NCBI RefSeq assembly: GCF_015352985.1
Contig: NZ_JACYXF010000027.1
Span: 1-64,000 of the forward strand
DNA length: 64,000 nt
Direction: 5' to 3'
Source of the DNA: Noviherbaspirillum malthae
GTDB taxonomy: Bacteria > Pseudomonadota > Gammaproteobacteria > Burkholderiales > Burkholderiaceae_D
In this document: positions 1-9,200 of the stretch, one piece after another
How the letters are laid out: each line of letters opens with the position of its first letter
Numbering within the stretch: the first letter of the stretch is position 1
Notes under the pieces: model-generated
What the model saw: the letters and a program-made list of their open reading frames with translations, nothing else
Database searches by the model: none
What the model was told of the DNA's origin: nothing
Position numbers and translations under genes: made by a program

Positions 1-99
1 CGGGCCATTGGTGACTGGATCGGCTTCTATAACACCCGGCGCCCGCATCAGGCACTGGGCATGAAAACGCCTGCTGAGGCATTCGCTTTAGCAGCATGA
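1..99 (+). CDS. IS3-family transposase (OrfB, integrase core), C-terminal fragment
   Basis: An open frame enters from the left edge and ends with TGA at 97-99. Its 32 residues contain FYNTRRPHQALGMKTPAEAF, the hallmark C-terminal end of the rve integrase core of IS3-family OrfB transposases (Y-N-x-x-R-P-H-x-x-L-x-x-x-T-P). The catalytic DDE residues lie upstream, outside the window, so activity cannot be judged. The enzyme would catalyse cut-and-circularise transposition of the element. Confidence 0.9.
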   Translation, partial: RAIGDWIGFYNTRRPHQALGMKTPAEAFALAA

Positions 100-127
100 T
101 CTGAGCAGATTCTGCTGGGTCGATACA
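1..127 (+). mobile_element. Right end of an IS3-family insertion sequence (left part outside window)
   Basis: The first 99 bases encode the end of an IS3-type transposase. About 28 bases after its stop the DNA changes to what reads as the interior of another gene. Read inward from base 127 the terminus begins TGTATCGACCCAGCAGAA, which has the TG start and the ACCCAGCA block seen at IS3-group ends. The boundary at 127 is inferred from this TG/CA terminus and from where the DUF1800 reading frame resumes. The left end and any target duplication lie outside the window. Confidence 0.75.
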
Positions 128-260
128 GGTTTCCGCTGCCGCGCTGGCGCTTCTTGCGTCCTGCGGCGGTGGCGGGGGCAGCGTTTCCGGTCCCGGCATC
201 GGTGGCGATGCCGGAAATTCCGGCGGGTATGGCAACGGCATCGCCGGCACAGCGGCCGAC

Positions 261-1826
261 ATGCCGTCCGTTCCACAAGCGTCGCGCATGCTCGCGCAGG
301 CTAGCTTCGGCGCAACCACAGCCGACATCGAACGCCTGACCGCCACCGGCTATACCGCCTGGATCGAAGACCAGTTCGCAAAGCCGCAGGCACTGCACCG
401 CGCCTACATCGACAGCATCACCGCTTCGCTCGGCACCTCGGCAACGCAGAACCACTTCCAGGAATCATTCTGGAAGCAGGCCGTCACCGGCGAAGACCAG
501 CTGCGCCAGCGCATGGCCTTCGCGCTGTCGCAGATCTTCGTCGTGTCGGCGCAGGACAGTTCGGTCAACAGTTATCCGCGCGGCGTGGCTTCTTACTACG
601 ACACCCTGGCCGCGCATGCCTTCGGCAATTTCCGCAACCTGCTGGAAGCGGTTGCCCTGCATCCGATGATGGGCATCTACCTGACCTCGATGCGCAACCA
701 GAAGGAATCGGGCACGCGGGTGCCGGACGAGAATTTCGCGCGGGAAGTCATGCAGCTGCTGACCATCGGCCTGAATGAACTCAACCCCGACGGCTCGCTG
801 AAAATGATCGACAACCAGCCCGTCGAAACCTATACCAGCGCCGACATCAGCGGGCTGGCCAAGGTGTTCACCGGCTGGAGCTGGGCCGGCGCCGACAAGA
901 GCGACAGCCGCTTCTACGGCGGCAATGCCGATCCCAACCGGGACTGGCTGCCGATGCAGTCCTACCCGAAGTTCCACTCAACCTCCGAAAAGCGCTTTCT
1001 CGGCGCAACCGTGCCGGCCGGTGCGACGCCGGAGGTCAGCCTGAAAATCGCGCTCGATACCCTGTTCAATCATCCGAACGTCGGCCCTTTCATCGGCCGG
1101 CAGCTGATCCAGCGCCTCGTCACCAGCAACCCCAGTCCGCAATACATCGGCCGGGTGGCGGCCGCCTTCGCCAACAACGGGCAAGGCGTGCGCGGCGACA
1201 TGAAAGCCGTGATCCGCGCCATCCTGCTCGACCCGGAGGCACGCAGCGATGCGGTACTCGCCGATCCGCGCAGCGGCAAGCTGCGCGAGCCAGTGCTGAG
1301 GCTGGCCAACTGGATGCGGACCTTCGGTGCCAAGTCGACTTCCGGGCGCTTCCTGATGTCGAGCAGCCTCGACGATCCGCTGACCTCGCTCGGCCAGACG
1401 CCGATGCGCAGCCCGTCGGTCTTCAATTTCTACCGTCCCGGCTATGTGCCGCCGAACACGGCGATCGCCGCCGCCGGCCTAGTCGCGCCGGAGATGCAGA
1501 TCACCGGCGAAACCTCCGTGGTCGGCTATCTCAATTTCATGCGCGACGTGATTGCCAACGGCACCGGCAACACGCGCGACGTCAAGCCGGACTACGGCAT
1601 CGAACTGACGCTGGCCGACACGCCCGACAAGCTGGTCGACCGCATCAATCTCCTGCTGATGGCGAACCAGATGCCGACGAGCCTGCGCGGCATGATCATC
1701 AATGCGGTGAACTCGGTCGCCATCTCGGCAAGCAATGCCACCAGTGCCGCCACCGCGCGCAGGAACCGCGTCTATCTCGCGGTGTTCCTCACGATGGCGT
1801 CGCCGGAATACCTGGTGCAGAAATAG
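261..1826 (+). CDS. DUF1800 domain protein, 5' end lost to the IS insertion (probable pseudogene)
   Basis: The 521-residue frame has typical DUF1800 blocks: RMLAQASFGATTADIERL near the start, NFAREVMQLLTIGLNEL in the middle and SPSVFNFYRPGYVPP near the end. The function of the family is unknown; it commonly sits beside DUF1501, as here (8 bp gap). The homologous frame is open upstream from about 128 and reads VSAAALALLASCGGGGGS, the hydrophobic core and lipobox (L-A-S-C) of a lipoprotein signal peptide. The signal's start codon and basic N-terminus are missing, replaced by IS DNA. No ATG, GTG or TTG lies in frame between the IS stop (102-104) and the ATG at 261, which has no ribosome-binding site. 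Any product made here would be cytoplasmic and not lipidated. The body of the gene shows no frameshift, so the insertion looks recent. Confidence 0.85.
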   Translation: MPSVPQASRMLAQASFGATTADIERLTATGYTAWIEDQFAKPQALHRAYIDSITASLGTSATQNHFQESFWKQAVTGEDQLRQRMAFALSQIFVVSAQDSSVNSYPRGVASYYDTLAAHAFGNFRNLLEAVALHPMMGIYLTSMRNQKESGTRVPDENFAREVMQLLTIGLNELNPDGSLKMIDNQPVETYTSADISGLAKVFTGWSWAGADKSDSRFYGGNADPNRDWLPMQSYPKFHSTSEKRFLGATVPAGATPEVSLKIALDTLFNHPNVGPFIGRQLIQRLVTSNPSPQYIGRVAAAFANNGQGVRGDMKAVIRAILLDPEARSDAVLADPRSGKLREPVLRLANWMRTFGAKSTSGRFLMSSSLDDPLTSLGQTPMRSPSVFNFYRPGYVPPNTAIAAAGLVAPEMQITGETSVVGYLNFMRDVIANGTGNTRDVKPDYGIELTLADTPDKLVDRINLLLMANQMPTSLRGMIINAVNSVAISASNATSAATARRNRVYLAVFLTMASPEYLVQK

Positions 1827-1834
1827 GATCGATC

Positions 1835-3277
1835 ATGACTCACAAACCCAACGCCTCCCGCCGGCACTTCCTGCGCGCCGCATCGCTGATGTCGGTGGTC
1901 GGCACCGCCAGTGCGCCTTTCGCGCTGAACCTGCTGACGATGGGTGCGGCCGCTGCCCAGACCGCCGGCGATTACAAGGCCATCGTCTGCCTGTTTCTCG
2001 CCGGCGGCAACGACCATGCAAATACGGTGCTGGCGACCGATCCCGGTTCCTGGTCTTCTTACACGTCTGTGCGCACGACCAACGAAGCCGGCTCCATTGC
2101 GCTGCCCGCTGCAGGCATGCAGGGAGGCGTACTGCCCATCGTGCCCAATACCGTGCAGCCGGGCCGCGAGTTTTCGCTGCATCCCAGCCTCGGGCCATTG
2201 AAGGACCTGTTCGACAGCGGACGCGCCGCCGTGGTCGCCAATGTTGGCCCGCTGGTCATGCCCACCACGAGGGCTCAGTACAAGGCGCAGAGCATTCCGC
2301 TGCCGCCGAAGCTGTTCTCGCACAACGACCAGCAATCGCTGTGGCAGTCGTCGCGCCCGGAAGGCGCCAAGTTCGGCTGGGGCGGTCGCATGGGAGACCT
2401 GCTGGCGTCGATGAACGGCAATGCGACCTTTACCTCGGTATCGGCGGCCGGCAATGCAGTATTCCTGGCCGGGCAAAGAATCAACCAGTATCAGGTCAAT
2501 GCCTCCGGCGCGGTGCCGATCGGGGGAGTGAACGGCACGCTGTTCGGTGCGCCGGCCGGATCGAATTCTCTGCAGGCCATCCTGACGGGCAGCCGCAGCA
2601 ATGTGTTCGAGCAGGATCATGCAGCCATCGTCAAGCGCTCCATCGACGCGCAAGGCGTGCTGAGCACGGCGATGGCGCCGGCCGGTGCCGCCGGCGTGCC
2701 GAATCCGACGCAGTACACCAATCCCAATACCGGTGCGCTGGCCAACAATCCGCTCGCCGTGCAGCTGCAGACAGTAGCGCGGGTGATTGCCGGACGTGGC
2801 GGCCTGGGCGCGCAGCGGCAGATTTTCTTCGTCAGCATGGGCGGCTTCGACACGCATGATTTCGAGAAAACCAACCATGCCGACCTGATGGCCAAGCTGG
2901 CGCATGCGATGTCGTATTTCGATACGACACTGGCCACGCTGGGCGGCGCCGACCTGCGCAAGCAGGTGACGCTGTTCACCGCATCCGATTTCGGCCGCAC
3001 CTTCACCAGCAATGGCGACGGCACCGACCACGGCTGGGGCTCGCATCATTTCGTGATGGGCGGCGCGGTCAAGGGCAAGGATATCTACGGCACCTTTCCG
3101 GTGACGGGCCTTAACCATGCGGAGGATGTCGGCTCGGGCAGCCTGCTGCCGGCGATTTCGGTGGATCAGTATGCGGCCACGCTGGCGAAGTGGTTCGGGC
3201 TGAGTAATGGGCAGATCGCCGACGTGTTTCCGAACATCGGCAATTTTTCGGCGCGCGACCTGGGGTTCATGGCATGA
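1835..3277 (+). CDS. DUF1501 family Tat-exported protein
   Basis: This 480-residue protein begins with a twin-arginine signal: SRRHFLRAASL with Arg9-Arg10, a hydrophobic stretch to about residue 38, then an A-rich cleavage region near AAAAQT. The body carries DUF1501 blocks GGFDTHDFEKTNHADLM and TASDFGRTFTSNGDGTDHGW. The family resembles the alkaline phosphatase/sulfatase fold, but no enzymatic activity is established, so the function is unknown. It follows the DUF1800 gene by 8 bp, the usual pairing of these families, suggesting they work together in the periplasm or at the envelope. A strong intrinsic terminator follows. It appears intact, but its normal promoter lay upstream of the DUF1800 gene and may have been separated from it by the IS insertion. 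Confidence 0.9.
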   Translation: MTHKPNASRRHFLRAASLMSVVGTASAPFALNLLTMGAAAAQTAGDYKAIVCLFLAGGNDHANTVLATDPGSWSSYTSVRTTNEAGSIALPAAGMQGGVLPIVPNTVQPGREFSLHPSLGPLKDLFDSGRAAVVANVGPLVMPTTRAQYKAQSIPLPPKLFSHNDQQSLWQSSRPEGAKFGWGGRMGDLLASMNGNATFTSVSAAGNAVFLAGQRINQYQVNASGAVPIGGVNGTLFGAPAGSNSLQAILTGSRSNVFEQDHAAIVKRSIDAQGVLSTAMAPAGAAGVPNPTQYTNPNTGALANNPLAVQLQTVARVIAGRGGLGAQRQIFFVSMGGFDTHDFEKTNHADLMAKLAHAMSYFDTTLATLGGADLRKQVTLFTASDFGRTFTSNGDGTDHGWGSHHFVMGGAVKGKDIYGTFPVTGLNHAEDVGSGSLLPAISVDQYAATLAKWFGLSNGQIADVFPNIGNFSARDLGFMA

Positions 3278-3401
3278 ATCCGGTACGCGGTTCGAATTTC
3301 AGTCTCTCCTGAGTGGGCTGCTTCCCCGTGCGGGGAAGTTTCGGGTGCGGGCGCGACTGCGTGGAGTACGCGGTATCGCATGCAATCCCGCCCTTGCCTG
3401 A

Positions 3402-3435
3402 CCCTTCCCCCGGATTTGGGGGAAGGGTTTTTTTT
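3402..3435 (+). terminator. Intrinsic terminator after the DUF1501 gene
   Basis: A perfect 10-bp stem, CCCTTCCCCC (3402-3411) and GGGGGAAGGG (3418-3427), with a 6-base loop is followed by eight T residues (3428-3435). It lies 125 bp after the DUF1501 stop. Confidence 0.85.
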
Positions 3436-3508
3436 CGGGCGTGGGTGGATGGGACTGGGTAACGGTTGGATTTGAGTCCTTGGGAGTGACAGTTCGTTGC
3501 GCTTCCAC

Positions 3509-3620
3509 TCCCTCCCCTTCAAGGGGAGGGTTGGGGTGGGGATGGGTTACAAGGGCATCAATTTCAGCCGCGTCATTTAACCCCATCCCCCTCCTGGCCT
3601 CCCCCTTGAAAGGGGAGGAA
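3509..3620. repeat. REP-like inverted element, copy 1
   Basis: Two near-identical ~38-base units face each other. The left unit starts CCTCCCCTTCAAGGGGAGG and runs into GGGTGGGGATGGG (3510-3546). The right unit is the reverse complement with a few changes (about 3579-3620). Each unit has its own CCTCCCCTT/AAGGGGAGG palindrome. The same element occurs near 15095 and 23310. It occupies part of the 476-bp gap between the convergent DUF1501 and dcd genes. The rest of the gap holds the terminator at 3402 and a small CTTCCCC/GGGGAAG hairpin near 3325; I see no gene in it. Confidence 0.85.
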
Positions 3621-3753
3621 CATTCTTTATGTTTTGACGTCCCCTCTTGAGAGGAAGGCCCCTTCTCTATCTAGCAAGCACAGCAGACACTCAGGGCCAT
3701 TCCGGTCATCCACCTCCCTCAATTTGAGAAATGGATAACACCCGGAGCCGAAA

Positions 3754-4320
3754 TCAAGTCTTCGGCAACGTCACCCCATGCTGCCCCTGGTACTTCCCGC
3801 CCCGGTCCTTGTAGGAAGTCTCGCACACCTCATCGCTCTCGAAGAACAGCACCTGCGCGCAGCCCTCGCCGGCGTAGATCTTCGCCGGCAGCGGCGTGGT
3901 GTTGGAGAACTCCAGCGTCACATAGCCTTCCCATTCCGGCTCGAAGGGCGTGACATTGACGATGATGCCGCAGCGCGCATAGGTCGACTTGCCGAGGCAG
4001 ATGGTGAGCACGCTGCGCGGGATGCGGAAGTATTCGACGGTGCGCGCCAGCGCGAAGGAATTGGGCGGGATGATGCAGACGTCGCCCTTGAAGTCGACGA
4101 AGGATTTCTCGTCGAAATTCTTCGGATCGACAATCGTGCTGTTGATGTTGGTGAAGATCTTGAATTCGTCGGCGCAGCGGATATCGTAGCCATAGGAGGA
4201 AGTGCCGTAGCTGACGATCTTGTGGCCGTTTGCTTGGCGCACCTGGCCGGCCTCGAAGGGTTCGATCATGCCGTGGTCCTGGGCCATGCGGCGGATCCAC
4301 TTGTCGGATTTGATGCTCAT
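3754..4320 (-). CDS. dcd: dCTP deaminase
   Basis: This 188-residue protein deaminates dCTP to dUTP, feeding dTMP synthesis through dUTPase; it acts as a cytoplasmic homotrimer. The length is close to the 193 residues of E. coli Dcd. The family start MSIKSDKWIRRMA is present. Active-site blocks are GKSTYARCG (110-118, with Ser112 and Arg116) and EGYVTLEFSN with Glu137 in the position of the catalytic Glu of the E. coli enzyme. It is a mono-deaminase type, not the bifunctional deaminase/dUTPase. It is read toward the REP-like element and no clear T-rich terminator was seen. Confidence 0.97.
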   Translation of the reverse strand: MSIKSDKWIRRMAQDHGMIEPFEAGQVRQANGHKIVSYGTSSYGYDIRCADEFKIFTNINSTIVDPKNFDEKSFVDFKGDVCIIPPNSFALARTVEYFRIPRSVLTICLGKSTYARCGIIVNVTPFEPEWEGYVTLEFSNTTPLPAKIYAGEGCAQVLFFESDEVCETSYKDRGGKYQGQHGVTLPKT

Positions 4321-4494
4321 TGTTTTCGCGAAGTCTTGGGGGAACGGGGCCGGCGCATCACTGAAACGCTCCGGTCCCGGACCGTGGCACTTCCTTGCAA
4401 TGCGCGAATTCCCGCGATTTTACGCGAAATCAAGGCGCAACCAGCAATCCGGCGCATCTCTTCCAGAGAAATGCCGACTTGGCCGGAAGAGACG

Positions 4495-5820
4495 CTAAAC
4501 CGCCTGGCGTGCCGGCTCCGGCTGCAGGCCGGGCGGGTTGTGGAAGATCGAAGACTGGTGCACGTAATGCTGCTGCACGCATTCGGTGTAGGCATCCTTG
4601 AGCACCATCGGATCCTGCAGCAGACGGTCCTTCCATTCGCCGAGACGCACCTGGTGCTGGATCAGGCCGCGCAGCACGCCGGAATACTCGGTCAGGCCGA
4701 CGGTATTGCTGCCGACGAGGATGTCGCGGCTGAATTCCAGGCGCATGTACTTGTAGTTGGCCTGATCGGCGAATTCCACCCACTGCCCGCCGCGTATGCC
4801 CTGCCAGTGGCCGAAGGACGCGGAAATCAGGCCCATGGTGTCGTACACGTCGATCTGGCGCACCGCGCGTTGCACGGCATGCTTGTCGGCCATGTTGAGC
4901 GCCGCGCAGTAAGCCTGGTCGCCGGCATTCGGCTGGACGCCGGCAATGATGCTGCGGCCGGCGGCTTCGTCGAAGGTTTCGGCACAGTCGCCGGCGGCAT
5001 ACACGCCGGGGACGTTGGTCTGCATGGTTTCATCCACCACCACGCCCTGCAGGAACTTGACCCCACTGCCGCGCAGGAAGTCGATGTTGGGAACGCTGCC
5101 GGCGCAGTAGACAATGAGGTCGGCCTGCAGCTGTGCGCCGCTGGAGAGGCGCGCGATGTGCGGCGCGCCAAGGGTCTGCAGCGTGCTGGTGCCGATGGCG
5201 ACCACGCGCGTCGACGTATGGACCTTGATGCCCTTTCTTTCGCACCAGCGCATGACCATGTCGCCCGCGCCGCGGCACAGCGCGCTGGCCATCATGCGGT
5301 CGCGCTTCTCGACCACGGTGAGGTCGACACCGCGCCTGGCCAGTGCTTCCATGACGAGACAGCCGATGAAGCCTGCGCCGATCAGCACCACGCGCGAGCC
5401 GGGCTGCGCAAGCGCCGCGATCCGGCGCGCATCCTGCAGCGTCCAGCAGGCATGCACGCCGGGGAAGTCGATGCCGGGAATGGCGGGAACGCGCGGCTTG
5501 GACCCGGTGCAGATGAGAAGCTTGTCGAATTCGATGGCGCTGCCGTCTTCCATCTTGACGGTGCGCGTACGGGTGCTGACGTGCGCCGCGCGGCCGAAGA
5601 CCTGCTCCACTCGGAGCCGTTCGAAATAATCCTTGTCGCGCCGCAGGCGCATGCTGGCTTCGCTGATCTGCCCGGCTATCAGGCTGGGCAGGGCCGTGCG
5701 CGAGTAAGGCATCTCTACCTCGTCGCCGACGAGGATGATGTCGTCGGCCGGCGCATTCTTGCGCAGGGTTTCGGCGGCAATGACCCCTGCCGGGCCGTTG
5801 CCGAGAATCACATGTCTCAT
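4495..5820 (-). CDS. NAD(P)/FAD-dependent oxidoreductase (nitrite reductase large subunit / rubredoxin reductase-like)
   Basis: This 441-residue pyridine-nucleotide disulfide oxidoreductase-class flavoprotein has the FAD dinucleotide-binding motif GNGPAG at 7-12, a second NAD(P)-binding motif GAGFIG at 148-153, the CTGSKPRVPAIPG block near 104-116 and the second FAD motif VYAAGDCAE near 280. It lacks the siroheme and Fe-S parts of NirB, so it is a stand-alone reductase. The electron acceptor is unknown; ferredoxin or rubredoxin reductase-like activity is the family expectation. The start at 5820 puts the FAD motif at the very N-terminus, as usual, and overlaps the TGA of a tiny upstream ORF as ATGA, implying translational coupling. 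Confidence 0.85.
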   Translation of the reverse strand: MRHVILGNGPAGVIAAETLRKNAPADDIILVGDEVEMPYSRTALPSLIAGQISEASMRLRRDKDYFERLRVEQVFGRAAHVSTRTRTVKMEDGSAIEFDKLLICTGSKPRVPAIPGIDFPGVHACWTLQDARRIAALAQPGSRVVLIGAGFIGCLVMEALARRGVDLTVVEKRDRMMASALCRGAGDMVMRWCERKGIKVHTSTRVVAIGTSTLQTLGAPHIARLSSGAQLQADLIVYCAGSVPNIDFLRGSGVKFLQGVVVDETMQTNVPGVYAAGDCAETFDEAAGRSIIAGVQPNAGDQAYCAALNMADKHAVQRAVRQIDVYDTMGLISASFGHWQGIRGGQWVEFADQANYKYMRLEFSRDILVGSNTVGLTEYSGVLRGLIQHQVRLGEWKDRLLQDPMVLKDAYTECVQQHYVHQSSIFHNPPGLQPEPARQAV

Positions 5821-5891
5821 GGAGCCACCCTGCCTTCGCGGCGTGCGTGCAGGCTGTTGAGGCTGTTGGCCGAATTCGTGATGAACCGCAT
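5817..5891 (-). CDS. Possible 24-residue upstream peptide coupled to the oxidoreductase
   Basis: An ATG at 5891 preceded by AGGAG with 6-base spacing opens a 24-codon frame that begins MRFITNSANSLNS and ends in RREGRVAP. Its TGA overlaps the ATG of the oxidoreductase gene (ATGA). The strong ribosome-binding site and the overlap argue that it is translated and couples translation to the next gene. I do not recognise the peptide; it is basic at the C-terminal end and has no membrane segment. It may be a small protein or only a regulatory leader. Confidence 0.45.
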   Translation of the reverse strand: MRFITNSANSLNSLHARREGRVAP

Positions 5892-6206
5892 TTCCGTCTC
5901 CTGTTGGATAGGACGTCTTTAGGTCTCACTATATTGGCCGTGCCTGTCAGCTCCGTTGAACAAGCTCAATCGGGAGATATGAGCCAGAACAAAGGCGCTG
6001 GCGCGAGGCAGAGGCGGATCAAGGAATGATTGCCCAGAAAAATTCCTCGGCGCAAGAATACGTCGTACTTTGGGTGCCCTGTTGAAAAAGCCCTGCCGAA
6101 GCAGGCAGCTTCGACAGGGGTTCGACAGTTTCCTTCCATCCACGCATCTGGACTTCGCAAGCAGATGCGCCGTACGCACCATGCCCGCAGAGCCGTCGGC
6201 GACCTC
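5892..6206. other. Non-coding gap between hrpA 3' end and the oxidoreductase leader
   Basis: This stretch holds the hrpA terminator (6085-6119) and the upstream region of the oxidoreductase gene. A TATAGT on the minus strand near 5929-5934 could be its -10 box, but no matching -35 box is visible. I see no credible gene here. Confidence 0.5.
6085..6119 (-). terminator. Intrinsic terminator of hrpA
   Basis: On the minus strand a 12-bp stem (6119-6108 with 6102-6091, one G-U pair) with a 5-base loop is followed by five T residues (complement of 6085-6089). It lies about 90 bp after the hrpA stop. Confidence 0.8.
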
Positions 6207-9200
6207 TCAACGCTGCATCGATTCCCACACCTTCTGCAGGCGCTTGACCGACACCGGCATCGGCGTGCGCAGTTCCTGCGCAAAGAGCGACACGCGCAAT
6301 TCCTCCAGCAGCCACCGGAATTCCTGCATCTTGGGGTCGGAATTCTTCTGCCTGTCCTTCTGCGCGCGCTGCCAGGGCGCAGCCACCTGCATCCACTCCG
6401 CCATCAGGCGCGCATCGCGTGCAGGGTCGGCGCGCAGCTTCTCCAGGCGGATATTGATCGCCTTTAGATAGCGCGGGAAATGCGCAAGCTGGCCATAGTC
6501 GTTGTCGGCGATGAAGCGCTTGCCGACCAGCGACTGCAACTGCGACTGCATGTCTGCGGCGCTTTGCGCATGTGTCTTCGCGCCCTGCAGCTTCTTGGGC
6601 AGGGTGTAGTACTCGGACAGCACCTGTGCGGCGAGACGTGCGATCTCGTTGACCAGCAGTCCGATGCGGGACTTGCCTTCGTCCTTGCGGCGGTTGAATT
6701 CCTCCGCGTTCTTCGGCAGCGGGTCCTGCATGCAGGCGCGGTCCAGCGCCGCCTGTATGATCTGCTCGCGCAACTCTTCCTGCGAGCCGAGCGACATGTA
6801 CTGCATGCCCATCTGCTGCAAGCCGGGCACGTTCTTCTCGAGGAACTTGATCTGCTCCCTGAGCTGCAGCGCGAACAGCTTGCGCAGGCCCGCATGGTGC
6901 ACGCGCGCGGCTTCGGCGGGATCGTCGAAGACTTCGAGGTCGCAGTGCGAGCCCTTGTCCACCAGCGCCGGGAAGCCGATCAGGCTTTGCTTGCCCTGCT
7001 GGATTTCGAGCAGTTCGGGCAGCTCGCCGAAGGTCCATGCGGTGAGGTTCTGGTGCTCCGCGGCCGCGGTCTTTTGCGCCTGGCTGGCGGCATTGTTTCC
7101 CGCCTTGCTTTCCGCCTTGCCGGCATTCGAAGCCTGCGGCTTGTCGGGCGTGCCAGCGTCCATGGCCTCCATCGCCGCTACCGCATTCTTCTCCGCGATG
7201 CGCTGGAAGCTCTCCCTGGCCTGCCCGCCGAACTCCGCCTGCAGGTTGGCCAGGGTGCGCCCCATCTCAAGCTGCCTGCCGTGCTCGTCGATGATCTTGA
7301 AGTTCATGAAGTGATGCGCAGGCAGGGTCTCTAGCTTGAAGTCAGTGGTCTTGACGGTAATGCCGGTCTGCTCGCGCACGTCGGCGATCAACATGTCGAT
7401 CAGGTTGCCCTTGCCGAACTCGGCGCGCTCGCAGAACCCGGCCGCATAGTCGGGCAGCGGCAGGCAATGCCGGCGCAGCTTCTGCGGCAGCGATTTCAGC
7501 AGCAGGTGCACCTTTTCCTTCAGCATGCCCGGCACCAGCCAGTCGGCGCGCTCGGCCGATACCTGGTTCAGCGCATACAGCGGCACGGCCAGCGTCACGC
7601 CGTCGCGCGGGCTGCCGGGCTCGAAGTGATAGGTCAGCGTCATCGGCACGCCGGCCACCTGCATGGTCTTCGGGAACAGGTCGGTGGTGACGCCCGCTGC
7701 CTCATGACGCATCAGGTCGTCGCGGTTCAGGTGCAGCAGCTTGGGATTGCCCGCCGTCGCATCCTTGAGCCACTTTTCGAAGGCGATGCCGGCATGGATC
7801 TCCTGAGGGATCAGCTTGTCGTAGAAGCCTGCGATCAGTTCCTCGTCAACCAGCACGTCGAGACGGCGCGACTTGTGTTCGAGGTTTTCGATTTCCCGCA
7901 CCAGCTTCTGGTTATGCGCGAGGAAGGGAAAGCGGGTCTCGTACTCGCCGGCCACCAGCGCGCTGCGGATGAAGATCTCGCGCGCTTCCTTGGGATTGAT
8001 CTGGCCGTAGTTGATGCGCCGCTGGCTGTAGACCACCAGACCGTAGAGCGTGGCGCGCTCAAAGGCGGACACCTGAGCGGTGCGCTTTTCCCAGCGCGGG
8101 TCGCCGTAGGATTTCTTCAGCAGATGGCCGCCCACCCGCTCCAGCCACTCCGGCTGGATCTGCGCGATGCAGCGCGCGTACAGCCGCGTGGTTTCCACCA
8201 GTTCGGCGCCCATGATCCAGCGGCCTGCCTTCTTCGCCAGGCTCGATCCGGGCCAGATATGGAACTTGATGCCGCGCGCGCCGAGGTAGATCGCCTCGTC
8301 CTCGGCCTTGTAGCCGACATTGCCCAGCAGGCCGGTCAGCAGCGCGGTATGCAGCTGTTCATAGGTGGCCGGCGACTCGTTCATGCGCCAGCCCTGCTCC
8401 TTCACCAGCGTCAGCAGCTGCGAATGCACATCGCGCCACTCGCGCAGCCGCAGCTGCGACAGGAAGTTGGCGCGGCAGCTGTCCATCAATTGCCGGTTGG
8501 ATTTCTTGTGCTCGATGGCTTCCTCGAACCATTTCCAGATCTTGAGATAGCTGAGGAACTCGGACTTGTCGTCGGCGAATTTCTTGTGCGCGTTGTCGGC
8601 GGCGTCCTGCGCATCCAACGGCCGGTCGCGCGGGTCCTGCACCGAGAGCGCGGCGGCAATGATCAGCACCTCGTTGAGCGCGGCGTTGTCACGCGCGGCG
8701 AGGATCATGCGGCCGACGCGCGGATCGAGCGGCAGCTTGGCGAGCTGGCGGCCCAAGGGTGTCAGCTGGTTGTTATCGTCGACCGCCCCCAGTTCCTGCA
8801 GCAGCTGGTAGCCGTCGGCGATCGCGCGGCCCAGGGGCGGCTCGATGAAGGGAAAGGTTTCGACATCGGCCAGCCGCAGCGCCTTCATGCGCAGGATGAC
8901 CGCCGCCAGCGAGGAGCGCAGGATCTCCGGATCGGTGAATTTCGGCCGCTGCAGGAAATCCTGTTCGTCGTAGAGGCGGATGCAGACGCCGGCGGCGACA
9001 CGGCCGCAGCGGCCGGCGCGCTGGTTGGCGGCCGACTGCGCGACCGGTTCGATCTGCAGCTGCTCGACCTTGTTGCGGTAGCTGTAGCGCTTGACGCGCG
9101 CCAGGCCGGCATCGACCACGTAACGGATGCCGGGTACGGTCAGCGAGGTTTCGGCGACGTTGGTCGCGAGCACGATGCGCCGCGCGTTCGAGGTCTTGAA

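Noticed and set aside
3166..3650. Small frames over REP-like copy 1 encoding HPNPPLEGEG-type peptides
   Set aside because: The peptide is just the translation of the repeat and recurs at every copy in varying frames.
3778..5922. 714-residue open frame antisense to dcd and the oxidoreductase
   Set aside because: It spans two clear genes and their gap in the opposite sense and has no family signature.
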